64,000 nt of DNA, from the NCBI RefSeq assembly GCF_045866565.1, contig NZ_BAAFZV010000002.1:868001-932000 (forward strand), read 5' to 3'. Made by a program: the position numbers and the translations under genes. Origin of the DNA: Cognatilysobacter claricitrinus (lineage in GTDB: Bacteria; Pseudomonadota; Gammaproteobacteria; Xanthomonadales; Xanthomonadaceae). Below are positions 8,201 through 18,138 of this stretch, one piece after another. The notes below the pieces were generated by a model. That model worked only from the letters and a program-made list of their open reading frames with translations, was not told the DNA's origin and did no database searches. Each line of letters begins with the position of its first letter. Position 1 is the first letter of the stretch.

Positions 8201-10114
8201 GTCGAGGATTCGGGCGCTGATGTCGTTGACCTCGACGACGCGACCCTCCTTGTCGTACAGAACGGCACCGACAGGCAACGCGTCGAACAGCGCCCGCAGT
8301 CGCTGACGCTGCGTGCGGATTTCATGCTCGGCCTGCTTGCGTTCCGTCACGTCGCGCACCGACGCGCACACGCACACGCCCCGCCCTTCGAATTCCGGCA
8401 GGCGCGACAGGCCGACCTCGATCGGAAACGTCGAACCGTCGCGACGCTGTCCCAGCAGTTCCTGGTCGCCCTTTCCCATCTGGCGTGCGCCGCCTGCGGC
8501 CATGAAGGACTGGCGCAGTCCGACGTGCGCTCCACGCACCGCCGTGGGTACCAGCATTTCGATGTGCTGGCCGACGATGTCGTCGCGCTCGTAGCCGAAC
8601 ATCGAGGCGATCTGCGCGTTGATCAGCACAACGCGCCCGTCGGCATCGGCCACGACCATGCCGTCCGGGGACGACTCGATCACGGTACGCAGCCATGCTT
8701 CCGTCGCCTGCACGGCGGCCTGCTGGCGCGCCAGCTCTTCCGCCTGCGCGGCGAGTTGTCCTGCCTGCGACTCGAGCAGTTGCGCCTGCCGCCGCGAGCC
8801 GTCCAGCAACTCCTCGGTGCGGTGACTGCGTTGGAGGATCTGCAGATGCGATGCGAGCGGCGCGAGCACGGCTTCGGCCAGCGCGCGCTGGCGGGGCGCC
8901 GGCACGTCGAACGCCGCAACCTCGACGACCGCCAGCAGTTCGCCGGCGCGTACCACCGGCCACACCTCGACGCGGCGCGGACGCATGTCGCTCATGCCCG
9001 ACGTTATCGATGGATAGTCCGGCGATACGTTTTCCAGCACGAATGCGCGTCGCTCGACGGCGCACTGGCCGACCAGTCCCTCGCCGAGCGCGACGCATTC
9101 GTGCACGTCCCCCGGCGATATGCCGTAGCGCCCCCGCAACCGCAGCCAGCGACCATCGTCGTCGACCACGTAGAACGCGCCGCATCCCAATGGCCAGGCC
9201 CGCGACAACGCGGACAGGTAGGCGGTCGCCAACGAGTCGATCGACCTCGTCGCTACGAGCTTCCCCGCCGTCTCCGATACCTGCGCGCCGATCCATCGCT
9301 GGTCTTCCAGCTCGCGTGATCGTTGCTGCAGTTGCACGACCGAGCGCGCGAGGGTGCCCACCTCGTTCGGGTAGTCCGCGCACGGAATCACGACGTCGTG
9401 GTTGCCGCCGGCGAGTTGCTCCGTCGCGCGTTGCAGACGCAGCGTCGGCATGCTGATCGAACGCCCGGTCAGCCGCGCCAGCAACAGCCCCAGCGCGAGC
9501 GCACTGAGAACCAGCGCACCCGTGATGCGCGTTCCGCGTCGATCCACTTCGCTCGACTGCCGCACTGCGTTCGCGGCATGCGCGCTCTTCAGTGCGAGCA
9601 TCTGCATCAGGTCGGCGTCGGTGTGCTTGAGCGCGAGCTGGTAGTCGTCACCCGCGGCGAGCGCCGACGCCTGCTCGGCGTTCCCGGCGCCCACGCGCTC
9701 CAGAACCGATGCGGCGGCGAGGTCGTAGGTTCCCGCCGAGGCCTCGAAGGCATCCATGGAGCGCCGGACGTTGTCGGTGATGATCGTTGCGCGCATCTTC
9801 GGAATGTCTTCACGAAGCTGCTGGCGCGACGCGGACGCCTGCCGAAGCGCTTCGCGGACGTCGCCCGGCGACCGGGCGACAACCGCGGTGCCCACGCTCT
9901 GGTCGATGGCGGCCACGTCCGCCTGCAGCGACTTGATCATCGCGATGCCGGCGAGGTGCTTGGTGTACAGCGCCTCCATGCGTGACTGCATGGCGCGTTG
10001 CGTCACGAGACTCTGCACGCCGATCCCGAGCGCGATCAGCAGTAGCAGCGAGAACGCCAGCCACAGTTTGCTGCGGATGGACAAAGCTTCCACACGTTCG
10101 GACAGCTTGGTCAT
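5234..10114 (-). CDS. hybrid sensor histidine kinase (4HB-HAMP-GAF-PASx3-HisKA-HATPase-REC-REC-Hpt)
   Basis: 1626-residue membrane-bound hybrid kinase. Order: TM about 17-37, periplasmic helical sensor about 40-195, TM about 198-216, HAMP to about 270, GAF about 280-430, a coiled coil, then three PAS/PAC domains to about 865. HisKA carries the phospho-acceptor His891 in SHEIRTPLN. The ATPase domain has N, G1 (DTGIG) and G2 (GGTGLGLA) boxes. Receiver 1 has Asp1182, receiver 2 Asp1329, and a C-terminal Hpt domain His1478 in AHTLKG. Nothing essential looks missing, so an internal His-Asp-His relay can pass phosphate to a separate regulator. The upstream HD-GYP response regulator, 36 bases away and co-oriented, is the obvious candidate. 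The signal is unknown. Confidence 0.93.
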   Translation of the reverse strand: MTKLSERVEALSIRSKLWLAFSLLLLIALGIGVQSLVTQRAMQSRMEALYTKHLAGIAMIKSLQADVAAIDQSVGTAVVARSPGDVREALRQASASRQQLREDIPKMRATIITDNVRRSMDAFEASAGTYDLAAASVLERVGAGNAEQASALAAGDDYQLALKHTDADLMQMLALKSAHAANAVRQSSEVDRRGTRITGALVLSALALGLLLARLTGRSISMPTLRLQRATEQLAGGNHDVVIPCADYPNEVGTLARSVVQLQQRSRELEDQRWIGAQVSETAGKLVATRSIDSLATAYLSALSRAWPLGCGAFYVVDDDGRWLRLRGRYGISPGDVHECVALGEGLVGQCAVERRAFVLENVSPDYPSITSGMSDMRPRRVEVWPVVRAGELLAVVEVAAFDVPAPRQRALAEAVLAPLASHLQILQRSHRTEELLDGSRRQAQLLESQAGQLAAQAEELARQQAAVQATEAWLRTVIESSPDGMVVADADGRVVLINAQIASMFGYERDDIVGQHIEMLVPTAVRGAHVGLRQSFMAAGGARQMGKGDQELLGQRRDGSTFPIEVGLSRLPEFEGRGVCVCASVRDVTERKQAEHEIRTQRQRLRALFDALPVGAVLYDKEGRVVEVNDISARILDVTADELRGRKLADAKWRAFRADMTPLAVSQLPAQRALDTGEAVYGFEMALQNEHQKEATWVRVSAAPIDAAFGGGVALAVEDISDRKRADEELKRANFLSDVALELTGCGYWHVDYREPEVYFASPRAAAILGEPAKPDGRYHLQSEWLSRIVAASPEAAEHTIERYEGAVDGRYDTYDAIYPYRSPADGRTVWVHAAGKLVRDAATGETRFMYGAYQDITEQKAAEDELLRAREQALEATKAKSEFLANMSHEIRTPLNAIIGMSHLALGTELDKRQRNYIDKVQRAGESLLGIINDILDFSKIEAGRLDIERTDFRLEDVLDHLANLLALRAEEKGLELLFDVDPGIPTSLVGDPLRLGQVLVNLGNNALKFTEHGEVVVRVREESRQGEAVVLHFEVRDTGIGMTEEQVSRLFQSFSQADASTTRKYGGTGLGLAISKRLVELMDGRIWVESRVGEGSSFHFLARFGEQSEAAPRRMLHADELVGLRVLVVDDNASAREILSGMARSFGLEVDLAWDGGEALRLVADADRRTLPYDLVLMDWRMPGEDGIAVMERMLHSGLSHVPAVIMVTAYGRDDVLADASRRGVTPKFVLTKPVTPSTLLDAIAGVLGHNAPVERRSTERAAVEAESIARLRGARVLLVEDNEMNQELAIELLRQAGIDVVLAENGQEALDVLANDPAFDGVLMDCQMPVMDGYAATRAIREDARFEKMPVIAMTANAMAGDRERVLEAGMNDHIAKPLRVAEMFATIARWVRPSSGAAASPAVPDDGGTSDDNDRIDAFRHIDSRAGLASTAGNPALYRRMLVGFRDGNRSFRADFEDAMGKGDHATATRLAHTLKGTAGMIGAVDVQRAAGELEDLMHATPTDPDVASRLRRVVDALEPVVLELAPVTAPPRAPRTSRRGAGAADADALKLQLERWVALLRDDDAEAVEAFEALRANADGTALAPQLATVAPDVAAFRFADALAKLEAMALASPMLSGAS
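5712..5719 (-). other. FtsK-orienting (KOPS-like) octamer, leftward
   Basis: CCCTTCCC on the + strand, that is GGGAAGGG on the minus strand, pointing leftward toward dif. It is the nearest of thirteen such octamers I found right of dif; their positions are listed in the findings. Confidence 0.5.
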
Positions 10115-10150
10115 GGCCGCTTCCTCTGTTGCATTACGATGCCGGGCGCG

Positions 10151-11305
<1,155 letters not shown>

Positions 11306-11367
11306 GGGTCACCTTCCTTAGGCGCGGCGAATGAAACGCGACGGTGTGCGGGCGGTGGCGCGTCATG

Positions 11368-13644
11368 TCAGAAGGTCCGCCCGATTTCGAAGAACAGCGC
11401 GCCTTCTCCGGACTCGCGCCAGCCGTAGCCGAAGGTCATCGGCCCCAGCCACGAGTCGAACCCGAGGTAGACGCTGCCGTTGAGGACGCCATCGCCGAGT
11501 GCGATGTCGTCGCGGCGCTCCCACGCGTTGCCGTACTCGAGCGTTGAGCCGGCGAGCGCCGCGCGCCCGAAAATCCGTGCGAGCTGGTAGGTGTAGCCAA
11601 CGAACAGGACGGCGTAGTGCTGTCCGGTCAGTTCGTTGATGCGGTAGCCCGCGAGGCGCGTCAGCCCGCCCAGCCGGTATCGCGCCTGGATGGGCAGCTC
11701 GCCTTCCACCGTGCTGTGCAGCCGCGTGCCCGCTTGCAGCGCGTGCGCGCCGAAGCTGCGGGCGACGACGGCATCGAGTTCGAGTTGCGCGTACTCGTCG
11801 TCCGCGCCGAGGGCGGTGCGTGAGACGGTATAGCGGGCGTTGGCGTAATAGCCGTCGCGCGGGAAGTACAGGCTGTCGAGGCGATCCACGTTGGCAAATG
11901 CGTACGCGGCGCCCTCGCGGAAGTCGTACGACGGGAGCGACGCATCGCCGATCTCGACGCCCGCGCGACCATGGCCGAATTCCAGCCCGCCGCCCAGCGC
12001 GGCGACCTGTCCGAACTCGTGCGCCAGCTGCAGGCGAAGTCGGACGGCCTGGATGTCGTAACGCGCGACCGCATTGCCGTCGCCGTCGAACACGTTGAGG
12101 TTGGGCTTCTCGTACGCCAGTCGGCCGGAAAAGACGTTGCGCCCGGCGATGTCGAGCGGCTGGTAGTACTCGCCGATCAGCGCCGGCTCACTGCCGATCG
12201 CCGCGGTCAGGCGCCCTTCCCCGCCGCGTTCATTCAACGGCGCGAACAGGATCGCCGCGCGGATCGTGGTGTCGTAGTCGCCGTCGAAGTCGGAGCTGTG
12301 GGTGAGCCCGACCTGCAGGTAGTTCGGCCCCTGCGTCTTCGGGCTGGCGTGCAGGACGATGCCGGTGCGTCCGTCTTCGCGCACCACGTCGTAGGTGACC
12401 TTGGCGAAGGTGCCGAAGCCGTAGACGTCCAGCGTGTTGGACTCCAGCGCGTCGACATCCAGTGGCCTGCCGGTCTCCACATGCAGGCGGTTGAGCAGTA
12501 GTTCGTCGGAATAGCCCGTGCGATTGTCGATGCGCACGAATTCGATCACCGGCGGACCGGCACTATTCAACGCCGCTACGCGGGCAGCGTGTTCGGTATC
12601 CGCGGGGGACGCGAGCCGCGCAAGCGCCGGCGTTGCAGCCTGCGCGGCGCCCGCACCGATCGCCAGCGCGTCCAGTGCCTTGTCGAAGTCGCCCGTGGAA
12701 ATGCGGTCGCCGAGATCGGGCGTGATCAGCACGTCGCGCGGCCCCAGCGTCGCCAGCTGCTGGCGCGTGTTCGCGGTGGTCATCATGCCGCCGATCTGCG
12801 ACAGCACCTGCAACGCACCCGCGTCAGCGCCCAGCGTGCCGAGCGGCGTGCCGACGTCGACGGCGATCACGATGTCCGCGCCCATTGCGCGTGCCACGTC
12901 GATCGGCACCTGGTCGACGAGGCCGCCGTCCAGCAATAGGCGGCCTTCGATCTCGACCGGATGAAAGATGGCCGGCAGCGACATGCTCGCGCGCATGGCC
13001 GTGGACAGGCTTCCGTGGTCCAGTACGACGGCCTGGCCCGTGTTGACGTCGGTCGCCACCGCGCGAAACGGAATCGGCAGGTTGTCGAAGCGCTCGATGC
13101 CGCTGGCCTGCAGCGTCTGGCGCTCCAGGAAGGCGATGATGCGCTCGCCCTGGATCAGGCCGGGCGAGGCGCGCACGCCCTTGCTGGTGATGCCGACGCC
13201 CAGCGTGGCGAGGCTGTCGCGGTCATCGAGCTTGCGACGGTACGAGCGCTCGGGACGTGGCACCGAGTCGTCGAACATGTGCTTCCAGTCGGTGGACCGT
13301 ACGAGGTGCTCGATGTCGGCGGCGGAGCGTCCCGACGCATATAGCCCGCCCACCAGTGCGCCCATGCTCGTGCCGGCGATGCAATCCACATGCACGTGAA
13401 GTGCCTCGAGCCGCTGCAGAACGGCCACGTGCGCGAAGCCGCGTGCGCCGCCGCCGCCCAGCACCAGTCCGATACGCGGCCGCGTGTCGCCGGGCCCCCG
13501 TTCGCCGCAGGCATTGGCGTTGAGCCGCGGCGCGGGCGTGCTCACGCCCGCGTGCGCCGTCGATGTGATCGACGCCGCGACGACACAGGCAGCGACGAGC
13601 CGCCACACGCCACGTCGCCAGAGCCGGGCGAAACGCGCACGCAT
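11368..13644 (-). CDS. patatin-like phospholipase with BamA-type barrel (PlpD-like, type Vd)
   Basis: 758 residues with the full architecture of the type Vd autotransporter PlpD. A signal peptide is probably cut after AHA (residue 32), followed by the patatin domain with oxyanion loop GGGGARG (63-69), nucleophile Ser93 in GTSMG and catalytic Asp in LLLDGG. Next comes a POTRA-like region (about 370-440) and a C-terminal 16-stranded-type BamA barrel ending in phenylalanine (IGRTF), the usual outer-membrane assembly signal. Family knowledge: PlpD is a class A1 phospholipase displayed or secreted across the outer membrane. Length is close to the 728 residues of PlpD. It lies 18 bases after a small secreted-protein gene and 62 bases before the HD-GYP regulator, all co-oriented. 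Confidence 0.9.
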   Translation of the reverse strand: MRARFARLWRRGVWRLVAACVVAASITSTAHAGVSTPAPRLNANACGERGPGDTRPRIGLVLGGGGARGFAHVAVLQRLEALHVHVDCIAGTSMGALVGGLYASGRSAADIEHLVRSTDWKHMFDDSVPRPERSYRRKLDDRDSLATLGVGITSKGVRASPGLIQGERIIAFLERQTLQASGIERFDNLPIPFRAVATDVNTGQAVVLDHGSLSTAMRASMSLPAIFHPVEIEGRLLLDGGLVDQVPIDVARAMGADIVIAVDVGTPLGTLGADAGALQVLSQIGGMMTTANTRQQLATLGPRDVLITPDLGDRISTGDFDKALDALAIGAGAAQAATPALARLASPADTEHAARVAALNSAGPPVIEFVRIDNRTGYSDELLLNRLHVETGRPLDVDALESNTLDVYGFGTFAKVTYDVVREDGRTGIVLHASPKTQGPNYLQVGLTHSSDFDGDYDTTIRAAILFAPLNERGGEGRLTAAIGSEPALIGEYYQPLDIAGRNVFSGRLAYEKPNLNVFDGDGNAVARYDIQAVRLRLQLAHEFGQVAALGGGLEFGHGRAGVEIGDASLPSYDFREGAAYAFANVDRLDSLYFPRDGYYANARYTVSRTALGADDEYAQLELDAVVARSFGAHALQAGTRLHSTVEGELPIQARYRLGGLTRLAGYRINELTGQHYAVLFVGYTYQLARIFGRAALAGSTLEYGNAWERRDDIALGDGVLNGSVYLGFDSWLGPMTFGYGWRESGEGALFFEIGRTF

Positions 13645-13662
13645 GGCATGCCGTTTCCGCCG

Positions 13663-14169
13663 TTACGGATTCACGACGACGTAGACCACGTCGTCGCCCT
13701 GCATGCGCTGCTCGTAGTACACGCCATTGCAGTGGTAATACGGCACCGAATAGGTGTTCACGATCGGGCAGCCCGCAGGTACCGACGGATAGAAGGCGCC
13801 GACCACCGCCGCCGTCGTCGCGGCCACCATGGCGGTCGCGGCGATCGGATGATCGATCTCGCCGTTGCCCCAGTGGTTGTCGTCCATGTCGATGTCGACG
13901 TCGCGGCTGACCTCGCGGCTGGTGGTGCGGTTCACATCGCGCGACGTGGAGCGACCGCTGTTGCCGGTGGGGCGCGTGGCACCGCTGTTGCGCGCCGCGG
14001 CCGACTGCCGACTCTTGTCCATCGCCATCTGGCTGGCGCGATTGGCACTGCTGACCGAACTGCGCGCCATCATGCCGCCGCCCCGTTGCGCATCCGCCAT
14101 GGGTGGCACCAGGACCAGCGCAAGCAGGCCCAGGCCCGCGGCGCGCGACAGACGCATCGAAACGTTCAT
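13663..14169 (-). CDS. secreted protein of unknown function (DUF6515-like C-terminus)
   Basis: 168 residues. A cleavable signal peptide (cut near MADAQ) is followed by a Ser/Arg/Asn-rich low-complexity stretch (about residues 28-95). A hydrophobic segment rich in Ala and Thr (about 110-130) and a short C-terminal module with tyrosines and Cys (VPYYHCNGVYYEQ) come next. The C-terminal pattern resembles DUF6515-type envelope proteins; I give this from memory of the pattern, with low certainty. Its start overlaps the DUF2092 gene stop (ATGA), so the two are translationally coupled. Confidence 0.7.
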   Translation of the reverse strand: MNVSMRLSRAAGLGLLALVLVPPMADAQRGGGMMARSSVSSANRASQMAMDKSRQSAAARNSGATRPTGNSGRSTSRDVNRTTSREVSRDVDIDMDDNHWGNGEIDHPIAATAMVAATTAAVVGAFYPSVPAGCPIVNTYSVPYYHCNGVYYEQRMQGDDVVYVVVNP

Positions 14170-14972
14170 GGCGTGCCTCCTGCCGCGGTCGTCGCGACCG
14201 CCGGCGTGGTGTTGAACGGAATCTCGTGCATGTCCTTCGATGGCGAGAACTTGAACGTGCTCGCGCTCACCGATGGCGTCGTATCCCAATGGAGCACCGC
14301 CTGGTATTGCGGGTCGCCGACTTCGTAGCGCGTGGTGATCACCATCTTCCGCGGCTGCCCTTCCCTGGTGATCCAGATCTGCCAGTCGACCGCTGACTGG
14401 CGGAACAGAACCTGCTGCGTCATCACGCCTTCCACCGGGCTGTCGCCGGCGACCAGGCCAACGCGCACGCCGTCGAGCAAGGTGCCGCCGAAGCCCTGGC
14501 GCAGCACATCCACCAGCGGCATCTCCGCGCCCATGTCCAGCAGCTTGGTCACCACGCCGCCAACGGTGTCGGGGGCATTGAACTTCGCGTAGACGTCGGC
14601 ATCGGGCGCGACCGTCGTGAGCGTGCTGCCGTCGTAGTAGTACTGGCGATGGCGAAGATCGCCGTCGACATCGATGCGGAAACGGTTGGGACGTTGCACG
14701 ATCATCCGCGTGCGCTCGTTGTGCTGCAGCTTGTAGCCGTAGGGCAGCACCTCGTCGCGCGAAATGTCGGCGTCCACCTGGAACGATTGCAGGCGGGACA
14801 GGTACGCCTTCATGCGATCCAGTGCCGCGCGCGCTTCGGGCGAGATGGTGCCCGGTGGCGGCGTCGACGCCGGCGTGGCCGTGTCGTCCTGCGGTGCGGC
14901 CGCGCCGAGTTGTGGAAGCATCGCCAACGTGGCGAAAGCCGCCGCGAGCGACGTGGTGCGGAGTGCTTTCAT
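14166..14972 (-). CDS. DUF2092 family periplasmic protein (LolA-like fold suspected)
   Basis: 268 residues with a signal peptide (cut near GAAAPQ). The DUF2092 body includes a helix with MKAYLSRLQSFQVDADIS and the strand motif RPNRFRIDVDGD followed by QYYYDGSTLT. The strand arrangement resembles LolA/LolB-like lipid-carrier folds, which is inference from the pattern rather than from an alignment. ATG 14972 gives a proper signal peptide; a longer frame upstream has none. It is coupled to the next gene by a four-base overlap and follows the outer-membrane protein gene by 59 bases. That places it in the periplasm between an outer-membrane barrel and secreted partners. Confidence 0.8.
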   Translation of the reverse strand: MKALRTTSLAAAFATLAMLPQLGAAAPQDDTATPASTPPPGTISPEARAALDRMKAYLSRLQSFQVDADISRDEVLPYGYKLQHNERTRMIVQRPNRFRIDVDGDLRHRQYYYDGSTLTTVAPDADVYAKFNAPDTVGGVVTKLLDMGAEMPLVDVLRQGFGGTLLDGVRVGLVAGDSPVEGVMTQQVLFRQSAVDWQIWITREGQPRKMVITTRYEVGDPQYQAVLHWDTTPSVSASTFKFSPSKDMHEIPFNTTPAVATTAAGGTP

Positions 14973-15031
14973 GTCCGATCTCCTTGTGTCGTTGACCCAA
15001 CCGGCGCTGCCGCCGCCGACGCTCGACTTCG

Positions 15032-15787
15032 CTAGAACGTGAATCCGTAGCCGACGATCGGGCCGTTGAGCGTCACCCGCGTATCGATATCGCCTTCGCC
15101 GAAGTCCGCGTCGAGATAGCGATAGCCGAACACCCACTGGCCGACGTTCATGTGGTACTGCGCGATTGCGCTCGCACTCCATGTGCCATTGGTCGACCCG
15201 CTGGAGCCGTCGCCACGCAGGCTGAAGCTCCAGCGGTCATTCGTGCGCCATGTGTAGCGCGCGCCGTAGAGGAAGTCGCTGTAGGTCTTGCTGACCTTCA
15301 GCGATCGCGTCTGCAGCGTCGTGTCGGTCGGGATGATCGACGCGGTGAAGTCGGCATCGATGTACCGCAGGCCGCCGATGAGGTCCCAACCGTTGAAACG
15401 GTCGTCGCCCGGGCTCCATACCGCCGCCAGGTCAAACAGGCGTGCATCGAGGTCGGTCTCGCTGCGCAGGCGCGGGCGTTCGCGATCCTGCGACAGGCCG
15501 AGGAACAGGAAGTCGGTGAGCATGCCGAAGTGGTCGCCCTGCCCTTCGGCATGGATCATCAGCGCGCCGTCGAACTTGTCGAGGACGTCTTCGAACGTGT
15601 TGTCGGTGATGACGGAAGCGGACGGCGGCGGCCCGCTGTCGCTGACCTCGGCGTTCACCGACGCGGCCCACACGTAGGGCGTCACGCTGAACGTCCAGGC
15701 GTCGCTGTCGCGTGCGATCGCGGCGATCGGTGTACCGGCGACGGACAGCGTCGCGAGGGTGGCGATGGCGTCGCGGATGCGGATCAT
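15032..15787 (-). CDS. outer-membrane beta-barrel protein of unknown function
   Basis: 251 residues. A signal peptide (cut near AIARDSD) is followed by alternating amphipathic strands (WTFSVTPYVWAASV, WDLIGGLRYIDADF, WVFGYRYLDADF) and a C-terminal aromatic residue (VGYGFTF), the hallmark of small outer-membrane barrels. No channel-defining motif is recognisable. The start at 15787 is preceded by GGGAGA at proper spacing; an earlier in-frame ATG (15850) would precede the signal peptide and is rejected. First gene of the tight group followed by the DUF2092 gene. Confidence 0.8.
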   Translation of the reverse strand: MIRIRDAIATLATLSVAGTPIAAIARDSDAWTFSVTPYVWAASVNAEVSDSGPPPSASVITDNTFEDVLDKFDGALMIHAEGQGDHFGMLTDFLFLGLSQDRERPRLRSETDLDARLFDLAAVWSPGDDRFNGWDLIGGLRYIDADFTASIIPTDTTLQTRSLKVSKTYSDFLYGARYTWRTNDRWSFSLRGDGSSGSTNGTWSASAIAQYHMNVGQWVFGYRYLDADFGEGDIDTRVTLNGPIVGYGFTF

Positions 15788-15902
15788 CGTGCGTCTCCCG
15801 TAAGCCCATGGGGCGGTCGAACAAGGTGCGTCGCACCACGACGCATGCATCGCGCCGCCGCGTTCGCGGCGTGCCTGGTGGTCGAACAGGCGTGTGCGGC
15901 GC

Positions 15903-17084
15903 TCACAGCAACATTCCCACGACGCGTTGCACGAGGTCGCCGAACGGAATCACCGTCAGGACCAATGGACTGAACGGCGCGAGGGTGACGATGGCGAGCC
16001 GCGCGATCGCGCGCACATCGATCGGTAGCGGGCGCATTTCGGTGACGACCGAACTCGCGTTCGCAAGGTCGGCGAGCGACTGGATGTCGCCGCTGCCCAC
16101 CAGCGGTTCACCAGGGTTCGTGGCGCCGAGCCACTTGCGCTCGAACTCCGTCACGTAGCGCATCGACAGCGCGCCGTACGCGCGCAGGCCGCGGCGTCGT
16201 TCCTGCAGCAATGCCGGAGAGAAGAACGCGAGCGGCGCCACCACCGTGGCGACCAGCACCGCCGCCAGCACGCCGATCTGTCCGCGGTACTCCACCAGCT
16301 TGTGGCCGCCGCTGAGCACGCGGCTGGCGATCAGCCCCGACGACACCACGCCTTCGGCGAACAGCAAGGGCGCGAACGCAAGGACGCTTGCGCCGAGAAA
16401 GCCGAGGCCGCCCGCGCGGTCGGGATGCAGGGCTTTGAGATCGAGCGGAAGTCGCGAGGTCCGCCACAGGAAAATCCACCAGATGGCGATGCGGAACCAC
16501 CAGCGCAGCACGATGAACTGGAAGATCGGCACGCTGATGTGGACCAGCCACCACCCTGCGCCGGTCAGCGCGGTACCGACCGGCGTGACGCTCGCGTACC
16601 AGGTGTCGATCGGCAGCACGAGCGACCGCGACCACAGCGTCGGCGACAGCGTGAACACCGCGACCAGCAGCACGACTTCGGCGACGACGGAATTGCGCAG
16701 CCGACGCGCCGTGTCGATCGCGGCCTCGAAACCGGGAATCGCGGTCGGCGCGATGATCGAACGTTCCCGGAACTGCTCGACGGCGACGCCGATGCGCTGG
16801 TGCACCGGAATCTCGGCCAGGATCAGCAGCGGCAACGCGCCGAGAAAGCGCGCATAGGTCTCGATGTCGTGCAGGAACGGCAGGCGTACGCCGGCGAACG
16901 CGCGGCCTTCGGCGAGGCTCAGCACCAGCAGCGGCAGCCAGGCCACCAGCGAGATTGTGATCATTCGCCGCACCACGCCACGCAACTGCCCGTCGGCCAT
17001 GTGCGCGCGGCGCATGAGCTGGTACAGCGGACCACCCACGACCAGCGAAAAGTCCGGCGATTGCGGTGACGGTGTCGAATCCAC
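15903..17084 (-). CDS. multipass inner-membrane protein, function unknown
   Basis: About 393 residues with roughly eight to nine hydrophobic segments and conserved-looking charged loops (LHDIETYARFLGALPLLILAE; RLPLDLKALHPDRAGGLG). I do not recognise a transporter or enzyme signature. The start is uncertain. GTG 17084 is chosen because the frame further upstream translates to arginine-rich noise overlapping the next gene in another frame; ATG near 17017 is a shorter alternative. It lies 85 bases after the SUMF1-fold gene, co-oriented, which suggests joint transcription. Confidence 0.7.
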   Translation of the reverse strand: MDSTPSPQSPDFSLVVGGPLYQLMRRAHMADGQLRGVVRRMITISLVAWLPLLVLSLAEGRAFAGVRLPFLHDIETYARFLGALPLLILAEIPVHQRIGVAVEQFRERSIIAPTAIPGFEAAIDTARRLRNSVVAEVVLLVAVFTLSPTLWSRSLVLPIDTWYASVTPVGTALTGAGWWLVHISVPIFQFIVLRWWFRIAIWWIFLWRTSRLPLDLKALHPDRAGGLGFLGASVLAFAPLLFAEGVVSSGLIASRVLSGGHKLVEYRGQIGVLAAVLVATVVAPLAFFSPALLQERRRGLRAYGALSMRYVTEFERKWLGATNPGEPLVGSGDIQSLADLANASSVVTEMRPLPIDVRAIARLAIVTLAPFSPLVLTVIPFGDLVQRVVGMLL

Positions 17085-17169
17085 GACGTGTGCGGACACC
17101 GCGCTCACCACGCGCCGACGCCGCGCGCGAAGGCGCAGCGTGCGCGGGCCGCTGTCGGCGCGTCGCGAC

Positions 17170-18138
17170 TCACGCGACACCGATGCGGACCACGCAACGG
17201 AAGCCCAGGTGCGACATCGAGGTGTCGACCGGCAATGAAAACCGCGATGCGAATGCGTCGTGCGGCGAGTGCCCCGCCGGACCCGGCCGCGACCCGCCCT
17301 TGGTGACGTTGCGCGGCAGCCCGTCGATCGATGCCCCACGAAAACCGTCATCGACGAGCCGATCCAACGCGCGGCGCGGCACGGTGCACGCAGCGCGTGG
17401 ATCGACCCGGGACCGAAGCGCGTCGCGGTCGCACGTCCATTCCCAGACGTTGCCGAGCATGTCGTAGAGGCCGAACGCGTTGGCCGCGCCCTCGCCCACC
17501 GCGGCGGTGTCGATGCGGTGTTCGTCGGGCAGTCCGCACCAGCGACGATGATCGACCCACGAACCCGCCGACGTGCGCACATCGCGCAGGCGCTCGCTCG
17601 ACCAGCCTTCTTCCGTATCGTCTTCGCCGCCGCGCGCGGCGCGTTCCCATTCGGCTTCCGACGGTAGCGTCTTGCCCGCCCATTCGGCATAGGCCTCGGC
17701 ATCGTCGAGCGTGACGTGCACGACAGGATGCTCGTCGAGGCCTTCGATCGAACTCGTCGGGCCGCGCGGATGCTTCCAGTCCGCGCCGGCCACCAGGCGC
17801 CAGGGCGACGCGATGCCGTGCAGTGTTTCGTCGAGGATGCAGACGGCGGACGCCGGATAGAGTTCACCGGCGGCCGCACGCGGATGCATGGTCGCGTCGA
17901 GCCCGCGCTCGCACTGCGTCACGTAGTGCGTACTGTCGACGAAGCGCGCGAACTGCGCGTTGGTGACCGGCGTCGCGTCCATCCAGAAGCCGGCGATGCC
18001 GACGTAGCGCGCGGGCATTTCGCCGGGACACGGATGGTCCGCGCCCATGCGGAACACGCCGCCCGGCACCCATGCCATTCCAGGCGTTGCGGCGGGTGGC
18101 AGCCAGCTGCCGATGTCGCGGTGGGTGATGATGCTCAT
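17170..18138 (-). CDS. SUMF1/formylglycine-generating-enzyme-fold protein, catalytic cysteines absent
   Basis: 322 residues spanning the whole SUMF1 (FGE-sulfatase) fold: MAWVPGGVFRMG at the start, TPVTNAQFARFV, LPSEAEWERAARGG, LYDMLGNVWEW, and the end motif HLGFRCV. In true formylglycine-generating enzymes the C-terminal part contains two copper-binding cysteines. Here that region (TKGGSRPG through FASRFSLP) has none, so sulfatase activation is unlikely. The fold also serves in other enzymes and as a binding module. No sulfatase gene is nearby. The start at ATG 18138 is chosen because homologues begin shortly before the MAWVPGG strand. Confidence 0.85.
   Translation of the reverse strand: MSIITHRDIGSWLPPAATPGMAWVPGGVFRMGADHPCPGEMPARYVGIAGFWMDATPVTNAQFARFVDSTHYVTQCERGLDATMHPRAAAGELYPASAVCILDETLHGIASPWRLVAGADWKHPRGPTSSIEGLDEHPVVHVTLDDAEAYAEWAGKTLPSEAEWERAARGGEDDTEEGWSSERLRDVRTSAGSWVDHRRWCGLPDEHRIDTAAVGEGAANAFGLYDMLGNVWEWTCDRDALRSRVDPRAACTVPRRALDRLVDDGFRGASIDGLPRNVTKGGSRPGPAGHSPHDAFASRFSLPVDTSMSHLGFRCVVRIGVA

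Noticed and set aside
15903..17879. A possible fusion of the membrane protein with the SUMF1-fold protein
   Set aside because: The extra N-terminal 265 codons are an out-of-frame reading of the SUMF1 gene; the real frames are separate.
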